NCBI GenBank assembly: GCA_043820985.1
Contig: JBDRDH010000011.1
Span: forward strand, 1 to 64,000
Source of the DNA: JAAYXS01 sp043820985
GTDB lineage: Bacteria; Planctomycetota; Phycisphaerae; UBA1845; Fen-1342
Direction of reading: 5' to 3'
Length of the DNA: 64,000 nucleotides
How positions within the stretch are numbered: position 1 is the stretch's first letter; the number at the start of each line of letters is the position of its first letter. The translations under genes were made by a program, and so were the position numbers. This document shows positions 44,951 through 54,300 of the stretch, in pieces. The notes under the pieces are model-generated. The model worked only from the letters and a program-made list of their open reading frames with translations. It was not told the DNA's origin and made no database searches.

Positions 44951-47137
44951 ATGGTGACCAGTCGGATTTCAAGCTGGCTTGTGGGGGTGGTGGTTCTCTG
45001 TGGGGTGTGTCCGGGCCTGGCGACTGGCGGCGAGGATTTCAGCTTTGTGCAATTCTCTGACATGCACCTGAATCCGCACCTGGCGCGTCAGGGGCCGCCG
45101 GGTGCCGTGCGGGGAGCCGAGGCCATTGCCTGGATATGTGAGCAAGCGGCCTTACCGCAGGAGATGACGCCCTTTGGCATCACCGCGCCGCCGCCGGCGT
45201 TCGCGCTGGCGACCGGCGATCTGACCGAGTACGGCGTGATCGACGATACATGGGAGGTGTTCGAGCGCACGTTTGGCGACCTTCCCTGTCCACTGTACGT
45301 GATCCCCGGCAACCACGATAACACCTGGGTTGCCATGTACGAGGTCATGCGCCAACGCCATGGCGGGGAGAACTACTCCTTCGACAAGTTCGGCTGTCAC
45401 TTCGCGTGCATCAGCTCGGCGTCGCCGCAGGAACCGGTGCCGACGATTGACGCGCGCACGCGCGGCTGGTTGAAAGCCGACCTGGATAAGCTGGCACCCG
45501 GCACGCCGGTCTTTGTGGCCTTGCACCATCCACTCGATAGCAATGAGTTCGCCCCGGCGGAGTACGACACGTTCATCGATCTGCTGCGGGACTACAACGT
45601 GGTGCTGATGCTGTACGGTCACGGGCACAACGCGAGTCACCGCGAAATGGACGGTATCGATGGCGTGATGGGCGGCAGCACTTACGGCGAGAAAGCCGGC
45701 TACAGTGTGATCAGTGTGGAGGACGACACGCTGCGGGTGGCGTACCACTATCACCACAAGCCGGTCAAGGGCGAGCAGCAGCCGAGTGGACCGGGGTGGA
45801 AGAAGCTGCTGGAGAAGCCTATTGGGCACAGTGTCCCGGAAAGGCTCTTTCACATTGCGGCTCCACGGGCCAAAGTGGGTGACGCGGCAGTGGGTAGTCG
45901 ATTCAAGATGTCGTTGGATTTGGCTGACGGCGTGCGGGTGGAAGATCTGGCCCTGACAGAGGTGCGTATTGACGGTAAGCCGGTCGAAGCTCAGCCGCTT
46001 TCATCAAGTAAAAGACCGACCTGGCAAGTGCATACCGATGAGCTGGCGGCCGGTAGACACTTGCTCGCGGTGCGGACTGAAACCAAGGACGGTCGCGGCG
46101 ATCTACGTACGATGACGATTTTGGTGGACAACAATTCAGCGTCGTGGTGGATAGAGTTTGACGCGGCCGTGAAGGCCGGGCCGGTATTGGAGGGAGATAA
46201 GATCATCGTTGCTCGTAGCGATGGTGTTATCGCCGCGCATGACCGGCACACCGCGGAGGAGCGGTGGCAGTTCGAAACCGGTGGCGAGATTCTTGGCACG
46301 CCGGCGTGGTCTGGTGAATTGCTGGTGTTTGGTTCGGGTGATGGGCAGGTCTATGCGCTGGACGGCTCGGGGAAGGAAGCGTGGAGGTATGATGCTGGCC
46401 GGCCGGTGTATGGTTGGCCGCTGATCGACGGGGAGGTGGCGTATATTGGCGACAATGGTGGGCGCTTGCTTGCCCTGGAACTGCGTGGCGGCAAGTCGCG
46501 CTGGACGTTCGAACGGGCGGATTTTGCGATCGAATCTCGCCCGTGCGTCTGGGGTGATTTGCTGGTATTTGGTGCCTGGGACGGCTATTTGTATGCGTTG
46601 AAGTGCGATACCGGCGAGCTGATCTGGAAAGTCCTCGGCCCCAAGTCGAGTGATGGTAAGGCGGCGCGTTACTATGCGCCGGCGGATTGTGGGCCGGTGG
46701 CTATTGGCGATACGCTGTTTGTATGTGACCGGGGCTATGTGCTGGCGACGTATGAGCGAGACGGATCGCAGACTCGGCGATTGGCCGAGAAAGTCGCCGC
46801 GATTGCCGCCGATCCGTCGGGGCGATTTCTGTTCGCGCGCACCACGGACGATCGGGTCTGCAAGTTCAACGCCGCTGGCGAGAAGCTTTGGGAGCAGCCG
46901 GTGCCCGCCGGCCGGTTTCCGATCCCGCCGACGTGTCACGGGGACGCGGTTTACGTCTGTTCCAACCAGGGTTTGCTCAGTGTGTTGGATGCCGAGACCG
47001 GTGCGGTTCGCTGGCAGTACCAAGCCACGCCGGGCTTTTACGTGATGGCCCTGGTGATGGTTGATGAACAGAGCACCTGTTACGTCGCGGGCATGGATGG
47101 CTCGCTGACGGCGGTCAGGGAGCCGGAGCGTCCTTGA
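44951..47137 (+). CDS. Exported metallophosphatase fused to a PQQ-type beta-propeller
   Basis: This 728-aa protein has GGAG about 9 bases before ATG. After a signal peptide (to 'LATGGE') comes a calcineurin-like phosphoesterase: 'SDMHLNPH', 'ATGDLTEYG', 'GNHDN', 'LHHPLDSN' and 'YGHGHNAS' (residues ~27-280), so the metal ligands are kept. After an Ig-like linker, PQQ-type repeats fill ~410-725 ('GDGQVYALDGSGKEAWRYDA', 'AWDGYLYALKCDTGELIWKV'). Substrate unknown. Its 3' end overlaps the convergent NAGPA gene by 23 bases. Confidence 0.87.
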   Translation: MVTSRISSWLVGVVVLCGVCPGLATGGEDFSFVQFSDMHLNPHLARQGPPGAVRGAEAIAWICEQAALPQEMTPFGITAPPPAFALATGDLTEYGVIDDTWEVFERTFGDLPCPLYVIPGNHDNTWVAMYEVMRQRHGGENYSFDKFGCHFACISSASPQEPVPTIDARTRGWLKADLDKLAPGTPVFVALHHPLDSNEFAPAEYDTFIDLLRDYNVVLMLYGHGHNASHREMDGIDGVMGGSTYGEKAGYSVISVEDDTLRVAYHYHHKPVKGEQQPSGPGWKKLLEKPIGHSVPERLFHIAAPRAKVGDAAVGSRFKMSLDLADGVRVEDLALTEVRIDGKPVEAQPLSSSKRPTWQVHTDELAAGRHLLAVRTETKDGRGDLRTMTILVDNNSASWWIEFDAAVKAGPVLEGDKIIVARSDGVIAAHDRHTAEERWQFETGGEILGTPAWSGELLVFGSGDGQVYALDGSGKEAWRYDAGRPVYGWPLIDGEVAYIGDNGGRLLALELRGGKSRWTFERADFAIESRPCVWGDLLVFGAWDGYLYALKCDTGELIWKVLGPKSSDGKAARYYAPADCGPVAIGDTLFVCDRGYVLATYERDGSQTRRLAEKVAAIAADPSGRFLFARTTDDRVCKFNAAGEKLWEQPVPAGRFPIPPTCHGDAVYVCSNQGLLSVLDAETGAVRWQYQATPGFYVMALVMVDEQSTCYVAGMDGSLTAVREPERP

Positions 47138-48758
47138 GGCTGACGCCGTGGATGCGGGCCGGATCGATTTCGTCGTCGACGTATTCCCAGTTCAGCCCCC
47201 AGCCGGGTAATGCGACGGGCTCGTCGCCGGCAGTCTGAGGGTATTTGTACCGCGGCTTGCGCTGGCTGGACCAATACCACAGTCGTTCACGTCCATCCTT
47301 GTCGCGGTCCCGGCCCCAGAAGATAACCGAGTGTCCGCTGCCGCTTTGGCGCCAGAACTGGACGAAGTCGCCGCGCCGCAGTAGGCGATAGTCAGTTACA
47401 GGCGTGCCCAGTTTGGCCCACTGGAGCACGTTGCAAACCTGCCGCTCCAGAATCGTCTTGCGGAACTCCGCCGGGATCAGGGGATCACTTTCGGATTTTG
47501 GTGTGCCGTACCAACCCTGTTGCAGGGCGGCGATTTGCTCGAATGGCCAGTTCTTGAACCAGCGGCCGGGGGCGGCGGAGGCATCCACGCCGTGATGCAC
47601 GAGACAGTACGCGTCGAGGAAAGTTTCCAGCGTGGCGCCACAGCAGTAGGTGCCCTTGCTGTTGCCGTGCAGGAGAGTCTGGCCGTCGTAGTGAATCGTC
47701 TTGGACACGCCGCTGCCGGTCAGGACGAATCCGCCGCCACGCCGTTGAGTGGCTAAGCGTACGACGGCTTCGCGCAGAGTTTTGGGCTGTGACTGCTCGA
47801 CGGGTAGGCCGGGGCCGGGCAGGTAGACACCCAGGTTGCAGACCACCTGGCGCAGTGTGTGTGGCGTGACACGGCCGACGGGCGTGTTGATCACGCGTGA
47901 ACAGCCGTGAGCGTCTTGCAGCACGAACGTTGAAGATCCGCCACCATCAAGGTTGAGCGCGTCCCAGACGCCCAGCGATTCGAACAGGCAAGCCAACTCG
48001 ACCAGTGTAATGCCCGCGCTGACGCCGGCCTGGCGACCATCGACGACGATCAGCCAAAGCGTGTATCCCTCCCGGTCGATCCCGACAGCCGTGCGCGGGT
48101 TCAGGTTGCCGAACTTCGAGTTCGCCACGCTCTGTGCGACGGCTACCTGGCCATCGTCGAGCAGCAGGCGAAAGCCGGGCACGACCTGCCACAGATCGGC
48201 CGTAGGCAACGGCGGACCCTTCAGTGCCACGCGGCCATCACGGGCAACGTACAGCGCCCCGAAGCGCTCGTCGGGCTCGGAGTATTGCCGGCCCCGGAAC
48301 GCGGCCAACCCGACTACATCCATTGGCATACCCATGCGCGGCCGAAACGGATCGAAGGCGCTGGTGTTGATCGCGAGCTGTACTCCCCGCTGCTGGGCGA
48401 ATTCAAGCGTGTTGGCGCAGCGCACTTCCTCGCCTGCGCCGGACTGGTCTTCCGGGAGTGGTTCGGTCACGGCCAGGCGCACGCCGGGCATTTGCAGATT
48501 GATCCGCGTGATCCAGACGCGCAACGGCCGGGGGGTGGCGTATTGGCGATACCAGATGTCGGCGGCGGGGGCGAAGGCCTTGATGTGCTCGGTGGTGGTC
48601 GGCCGGGCAATCCATTGCCGGGCGCGGTCGGCAGCTTCTGCTACGGTGGCCGCGGTCTGCCCAGACGCGGTCGCACACCAGCACAGACCGACCGCCCAGA
48701 CCAGCAGGATGGCGCGGCGGTGTTGATTCAGCAATCGCGGAGTCAATGAAATCCTCAT
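47115..48758 (-). CDS. Exported fusion: phosphodiester glycosidase (NAGPA) plus NlpC/P60-like domain
   Basis: This 547-aa protein has a signal peptide ending near 'ATASGQ'. Residues ~60-330 match the NAGPA-type phosphodiester glycosidase domain: 'QLAINTSAFDPF', 'NPRTAVGIDREGYTLWLIVV', 'DALNLDGGGSSTFV'. Residues ~350-545 resemble an NlpC/P60 or CHAP amidase: Cys in 'GTYCCGATLETFLDAY' and His in 'GDFVQFWRQSGSGHSVIFWG'. NAGPA domains remove GlcNAc from phosphodiesters; the second domain suggests a cell wall peptide substrate. It lies 18 bases after the NagB-PIG-L gene and is likely co-transcribed with it. Confidence 0.8.
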   Translation of the reverse strand: MRISLTPRLLNQHRRAILLVWAVGLCWCATASGQTAATVAEAADRARQWIARPTTTEHIKAFAPAADIWYRQYATPRPLRVWITRINLQMPGVRLAVTEPLPEDQSGAGEEVRCANTLEFAQQRGVQLAINTSAFDPFRPRMGMPMDVVGLAAFRGRQYSEPDERFGALYVARDGRVALKGPPLPTADLWQVVPGFRLLLDDGQVAVAQSVANSKFGNLNPRTAVGIDREGYTLWLIVVDGRQAGVSAGITLVELACLFESLGVWDALNLDGGGSSTFVLQDAHGCSRVINTPVGRVTPHTLRQVVCNLGVYLPGPGLPVEQSQPKTLREAVVRLATQRRGGGFVLTGSGVSKTIHYDGQTLLHGNSKGTYCCGATLETFLDAYCLVHHGVDASAAPGRWFKNWPFEQIAALQQGWYGTPKSESDPLIPAEFRKTILERQVCNVLQWAKLGTPVTDYRLLRRGDFVQFWRQSGSGHSVIFWGRDRDKDGRERLWYWSSQRKPRYKYPQTAGDEPVALPGWGLNWEYVDDEIDPARIHGVSLKDAPAP

Positions 48759-48776
48759 GCCGCGCCAGGGCGGTCG

Positions 48777-51161
48777 TTAACGGGCATCTTCGGCCGACTG
48801 CTTGAGCTCGGCGGAGCGCGTGTAGAACTCGGTGGCGTCCATGTCGCGCAGGAAGACCATACCGCGGGCAGCCCGCAGGCCGTGGTCCTCGTTGTAGACG
48901 AAGAAGTCCTCGCCGAGAAACGTTTTGATCTGGTTGTACTGTTTGGCCTGGATCTTGCGGGCCAGCCGGGAAAACGGGCCGTCATACTCGTAGCTGGGGA
49001 ACGAGGCGGTTTTTTGGGTGGCGAAGCAGGTGTCGAAGCAGTTCTCCAGGTCGTTCATGTGCGTCAGAGACGTAGGCACGTAGAGGTTGGCCTCGGCCGG
49101 GTGGAATCTGAACCACACATTGCGGTAGCCGAGCACGCGCACGTCGCTCCGGCCGGAGGCCTGCTCGTACATCCGCAGCGCGTGTGCGACGGCTTGCAAG
49201 ACCTTGTAGTGCGTGTCGGGGCCGCTGCCTTCCGGATCGAACGCCACGGTCACGATGTCGGGATTGATCTCGCCCAGCAGATCCCGAATCGGCAGCACGT
49301 CGCGATCGACGGTGGGCTGTTCGGTGAAGATGTCGCCCTTGTAGAAGCCCAGCCGCAGGTGACGAACGGTCTCGCCCGTGAAGCCATAGTAGGCCCATTT
49401 AAGGTCGGACTCCCACTCGCGCATGCGGCCCTTGAGCTGCTGCACGACGGCCATGTCCTTCTTGCCGGGGTACTGCGTGCGGAAGTAGTTGGCCAGCTCG
49501 GTCAGCCGCTGTTGGATGTTGTCGAAACTGTCGTCCTCGTAGAGCTCAATCACGTTGCGCAGCAGGCGCTGGGCGGTGGCCTCATGCTGCATTTCGTCGC
49601 GGTGCCGAGCCGCCCCCTGGAAGTAATGCGAGGTGTCGATCCGCCGGGCCAGTACATTGTCGGCCTCGAAGAACTCGGGGCGGAAGCGGCGGCGGAAATC
49701 GCCACGCTGCAGCCGTTCCAGTAGATCGATGACGACGGTGTACATGTAGTTGTTGGTCACGGCGTTGAAGCCGGAGGTCATGTAGGCGAAACAGTGCTTG
49801 GTGCTACGCCGCCGGACGGCGTTAATGACGTAGGGCAGGTATGCCAGGATGATGTCGTCGTGGTGCGGCGCGGTGTGCAGGAGCGTCTTGTGCTCGACGG
49901 GGGCGTGACCACGGTTCAGGTTATTAATGACACACAGCTCGGTTTGCCGGGTGAGTATCTCGGGGTCCGTCTTGGTCTTCTTGAGCAGCTCGGCGCCGAA
50001 ACGATCGCTTAGAAAGTCCTCTCTGGCCAGGTCTCGGATCGGCTTGCCGGTGCTCAATGAGAGGTCCATGACGATGCGGTGCAGTTGCTCGTCGGAAATC
50101 TCCTCCTGATGTGACAGATCGACGAACAGCCGATTGGTCAGGCCCCGGGCGGCCCCGCTCGTCAGGTAGAAGCGCGCGTGGGGCAGCACACCCAGGACCG
50201 AGCCGGGGTACTTGAGACTGGGATTGCTATGGATAGTGTTAGCGACGATGCCGGCCTTGGCCTCGCCGGCCGCGATGATCAGGGCGACGGCCTCCTGGTT
50301 TTGCGTGATCGTGGCCAGACCGATGGTGATCACGCTCTTATGCCGCGCGACCTCCATGCCACCCAGATCGCCGGCGGCGGCGGCCTTGGTCTCGTAGTTC
50401 GGATCCAGCAGGCGGGTGGTGGAGAACAGGTCTGAACCGCGGACGTTAAACGCGATATGCCCGTCGGGTCCGATCCCGCCCAGGAAGAAGCCGACACCGC
50501 CCAGTTCGCGGATACGTCGTTCATAGTCCGTGCAGAACTCGTCCACGGCTCGCAGGACCTCCTGCTGGCGTTTCTCCAGCAGGGAATTCGCGCGCCGAAT
50601 GCGCAGCGAGAGATCGACGGTCATCTCGGGGAAGATATCGCCCAGCGACACGCCTTTGGGCAGGGCAATCTTGAGCGGATCGATCAACATGGCCCGCGCG
50701 CGGTCGAGGCCGAAGCCTTTCAGGTAATACTTGTTGACGTAGTAATAGAAGCTGTTGTGTTGGGTGGAATCAATCGGATAGAACTCGTCAATCTGGACGA
50801 AGCGCAGGCCGGACAAATCGGGCTTATGCTGGGTGTCCAGGCCCAGCTCTTCCAGTACCGCCGCGGTGTCGGGGCGCTCCCAGTTGCGCAGGTATTGCTG
50901 GGTGAACTTGATGAAATGCTCGGGCGTCTTGCCGGTCGGCAGCGATACCACGCCCTCGGGATGGTCCTGCACCCATTCCAGAAAACGAGCCGCCGTCAGC
51001 CGGCCGAGCGCCGGGAAGTTCGGCACGATGATCGAGGGAATGCGCTCCTCGGGACTATATATGAAATCGTAACCACTGCGTCGCAGGGCGCATTGCTCGA
51101 CGTGACTGGTGGGAGTTTGTCGGGTGTCAGGGGGGGTGTTTTGTGGTTCAGAGGCGGACAT
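48777..51161 (-). CDS. nagB: Glucosamine-6-phosphate deaminase fused to a PIG-L deacetylase-like domain
   Basis: This 794-aa protein starts behind GGAGG with 8-base spacing. Residues ~25-350 are NagB-like: 'LPTGKTPEHF', 'QIDEFYPI' and 'GGIGPDGHIAFNVRGSD' carry the binding and catalytic positions. Residues ~425-790 are PIG-L/LmbE-like with 'HTAPHHDDIILAYLP'; the usual PHPDDE is PHHDDI here, so metal binding may be altered. NagB turns glucosamine-6-P into fructose-6-P and ammonia; the PIG-L half might deacetylate a GlcNAc compound first. Similar long NagB forms are known from Bacteroidetes-type bacteria. Confidence 0.88.
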   Translation of the reverse strand: MSASEPQNTPPDTRQTPTSHVEQCALRRSGYDFIYSPEERIPSIIVPNFPALGRLTAARFLEWVQDHPEGVVSLPTGKTPEHFIKFTQQYLRNWERPDTAAVLEELGLDTQHKPDLSGLRFVQIDEFYPIDSTQHNSFYYYVNKYYLKGFGLDRARAMLIDPLKIALPKGVSLGDIFPEMTVDLSLRIRRANSLLEKRQQEVLRAVDEFCTDYERRIRELGGVGFFLGGIGPDGHIAFNVRGSDLFSTTRLLDPNYETKAAAAGDLGGMEVARHKSVITIGLATITQNQEAVALIIAAGEAKAGIVANTIHSNPSLKYPGSVLGVLPHARFYLTSGAARGLTNRLFVDLSHQEEISDEQLHRIVMDLSLSTGKPIRDLAREDFLSDRFGAELLKKTKTDPEILTRQTELCVINNLNRGHAPVEHKTLLHTAPHHDDIILAYLPYVINAVRRRSTKHCFAYMTSGFNAVTNNYMYTVVIDLLERLQRGDFRRRFRPEFFEADNVLARRIDTSHYFQGAARHRDEMQHEATAQRLLRNVIELYEDDSFDNIQQRLTELANYFRTQYPGKKDMAVVQQLKGRMREWESDLKWAYYGFTGETVRHLRLGFYKGDIFTEQPTVDRDVLPIRDLLGEINPDIVTVAFDPEGSGPDTHYKVLQAVAHALRMYEQASGRSDVRVLGYRNVWFRFHPAEANLYVPTSLTHMNDLENCFDTCFATQKTASFPSYEYDGPFSRLARKIQAKQYNQIKTFLGEDFFVYNEDHGLRAARGMVFLRDMDATEFYTRSAELKQSAEDAR

Positions 51162-51338
51162 GCCGCGATCCTCCAGGTGGCGTGCGTGGTAACATCGCTG
51201 AGTTCCCGGCTGTGAATTATCCGTGGAGCCCGGGCGTACATCGGCAAGGCCGAACGCCGGCGATCAACCGGTTCTGGCAGTGGTTGAGGATACACCAAGG
51301 GGGTGATGGTGTCGAATCAAGCGGCGGCGCATAGAAAA

Positions 51339-51372
51339 GGCCCGCCCGGGCCATGGCTGACTCGGGCGGGCC
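51339..51372 (-). terminator. Intrinsic terminator of the 1576-aa secreted protein gene
   Basis: GGCCCGCCCG (51339-51348) and CGGGCGGGCC (51363-51372) are perfect 10-bp GC-rich arms with a 14-base loop. On the minus strand TTTTCT follows. It lies 22 bases after the stop at 51395. The rest of 51162-51338 is the nagB upstream region, with nothing else I can name. Confidence 0.85.
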
Positions 51373-51394
51373 GGTAAAGGTCTAATTTACTGGT

Positions 51395-54300
51395 TTATGG
51401 GCAGGGATCACACACTCCAGCGCCCACACAGTTGATGAAGCCGTCAATGTCATACGAGTTGACCGCTCCGTCACAGTTGATGTCGTTGGCACAGTACAGA
51501 TCGCAGGTCGGATGATCCAGAATCCACTGGGCCTGTCCGGCCGGGCTGACTGCCTGAATGAAGCCATCGATATCGTATGAGTTGGGACCTAGCGTATCGC
51601 AGTTGGAATCGCCGCGGTAGTTCTGGCCGCCGCAATCGCACGGGATGTCCGCACAGGTTACGTCGGGGATGAACACACCCCAGCCATTCGCCTCGTCTTC
51701 GCAACCGGCCTGATCGCTGGGGCTCCAGGCTTCGCAGTAGTAGCCATAGCAGCATACCGCGGTCTGGGGCTCCTCGATCAGCAGCACATCCATGCGGATG
51801 GGCTTGCTCAGGTCGATAATCGGGCTGGGCCGATTGTTTGCGAGGTAAGAGGTGAGGCGGATCCAGCGTTGCGCGGTGGTGTCTAACCAGAACCAGCTCA
51901 GGTATTCGGATTGGCCCGGATTGCCGTAGGCATCCGTCGTCCCGCTATAGCTGGGCGGATACGACAGGTGTATATCCGTGGTACCGGAGAAAGTCGGTTC
52001 CTGGAACAGGACCTCGCTGTCGAGGGCGTAAGCTTCGAAGTCCTCGATCACGAAGTTGGATCCGCCGGCGCCGGCACCCACGTTGATCACGTTGTCAACG
52101 TACAGGTGGTACACGCCGGTACTGCGATCGGCCGAAGTCGAGTTGACCGCGACCGCCAGGTGCTCCAGGGTGCCGTATGGCGCGGTGATAGCGCCATCAC
52201 CGGTAAACGGCTCAATCAAGACGCCTGCCGGGTCAAACTCCAGGGTCTGCCAGCCACCGGTGGCGCTGATCGGCGTGCCCTGCGGCGCGTTGTCGAGCAC
52301 ACTGGTGGCACCGACCCATTCGATCTCACCACTATTTTGTCCAGGCTGACCCAGATCACCAACGTCGGTGGTTTCCCGTACGCCGATGCAGATCAGGATG
52401 TCGCCACTGCCCTTACCAACTTCCAACGGATCGGAATCACCCGACTCGTCGGTGGCGTTGGTCTGGGTGGCGACGATTGACTGCAAGTGAACCAGAGCGT
52501 CCACAGGCACATCAATCGTATCCGCGCCGTCCGGATCAATCGAGCCGATCGGGAGGGTCGTGGTAGCATCGTACACGGTGACCAGGATGGCGTCGGGAAC
52601 AATGTCCGTCACCGTTACGGTCAAAGCGCCTTCCTCGAGCGGACTGACTAGCGACGGCTCCGGCGGAGCCTGCGGTTCCATGTCGTGGAAGATAACCGCG
52701 CCCAGCTCGACGAAGAAATCATCGTAGTAAGCGTCGGCGCCCGGCGCATAACCCGAGCCCATGTACATGTTGTCGTACACCATATCGGTGCCGCTATATG
52801 GCAGGTTGCGCATGGCCAGCTTGCCATCGACATAGGCATCGAGGGTGCTCTCTTTAATGACCACGGTGAACATGTGCCAGCCAACGGAGCGCATGGGTGC
52901 TTCGTGCTGGTTCATGTTGTGGTAGCTGCCAGAGTAGCCCACCAGTGCCCGGATCGAGTAGTAATTATTGTCTACTCCGGTGAAGAACGAGGTACCTGGT
53001 ATGGTCAGGGCCACCAGGCCACCAAAGCCGGCGGAGTAGTCGCGCAACTCGGCCCACTGGTACATGTTGTTGAAGCCGGCACCCTCGGTATCATAGATGG
53101 CTACCGTCCACACGATAGGCTCGATGTTGGTGGGTGGGCCGACTGGCGGGATCGGATTCTCACGCCAGTTGTAGTCGTGGTTGCTCTGCCAGCCGTTTTG
53201 CCAGTTGGGCGGCTGATAGTCGCCCGGGTGTGTCGGCGGCGACTCGCCGGCCGGCGAGTAGGCGCACTTGCCACCGCCGGGGGCACCCAGCGTGGTGTTC
53301 TTGGTGAAATCCAGCGTCAGGCCCGGATCGCCGGAGGATGGCCACCAGCCGTAATCGTTGTACTCGATGGGGACGCCCGTGACCCAGTCTTTGTCGTTCT
53401 CGTAGTGAGCCTGATCCGTATAGATCTCCATGGTATCCGAGAAGTACACGGATGTGGTGGGAATCGTAACGGTATCAGCCGGGCTTTCAGAAGTATCGCT
53501 ACCCTCCACCGTCTGGTAGACGGTTACGGTGTAGCCCTGGAGCAGACCGCTGACTGGGATAATGACGGAGGTTTCACCTGGATCGGGGGAACCCGAGAAG
53601 GTATCAACCACCACGCCCCCGAGATCCCGCAGGGTGATGGTCGCGATGCCGGTGTCGTACGCGTCCAGCACCTTGATCTCGGTGTCGCCTTCGGCCGGCA
53701 CGTGGTGCATAACCGGAATCACGAACTCGGCCACCACAATGTCCGATTCGAGGCTCTCAACACCGTTAACGGTCTGCGTAGCGGAGATCTGATAGCCCTC
53801 CAGGACCGCGTCAATGAGGACATCGACCGTGTCGCCAGTCGGGGTCTCCGGATAGGTGCCGACCAACTGGCCCAGATCGTCGCGGACAATCACGGTAACC
53901 AGATCAGCCGACGCGTACGGCGCAGTCATCAGGCCGTTGACCGTCACGGTCGTAGCGCCGGGGATGATCGGCGATTCAACCGTCGGCGACGGCACCGTAT
54001 CGGAGGCACCGCGCGGATAGGCCAAGTCACTGGCCGGCTGGGCCGGTAGTATCTGTATGGCGGAGACGGAATAGCCGGTCTCAAGCAGCAGTCCAGCGAA
54101 GTCAGCGTAACCGTCGGCGGGAGTCGCGGAAGCAATCTCTTCGCCATTTATGTACAGGTACACGGTGGTGGCGGTTGGATCGCACAGCACGCGAACGGTG
54201 TCCTGCGTACCGACGATGATCGGGCCAACTACCTCGGGCAACGGGACCTCCGGCGCGCTGGGTATGTTGCGGATGCACATCCGGAACCGCAACCCCGCGG

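Noticed and set aside
52685..54049. 454-codon open frame on the plus strand
   Set aside because: It is antisense to the giant modular protein; composition (His/Val/Arg-rich) and lack of domains mark it as a shadow of high-GC coding DNA.
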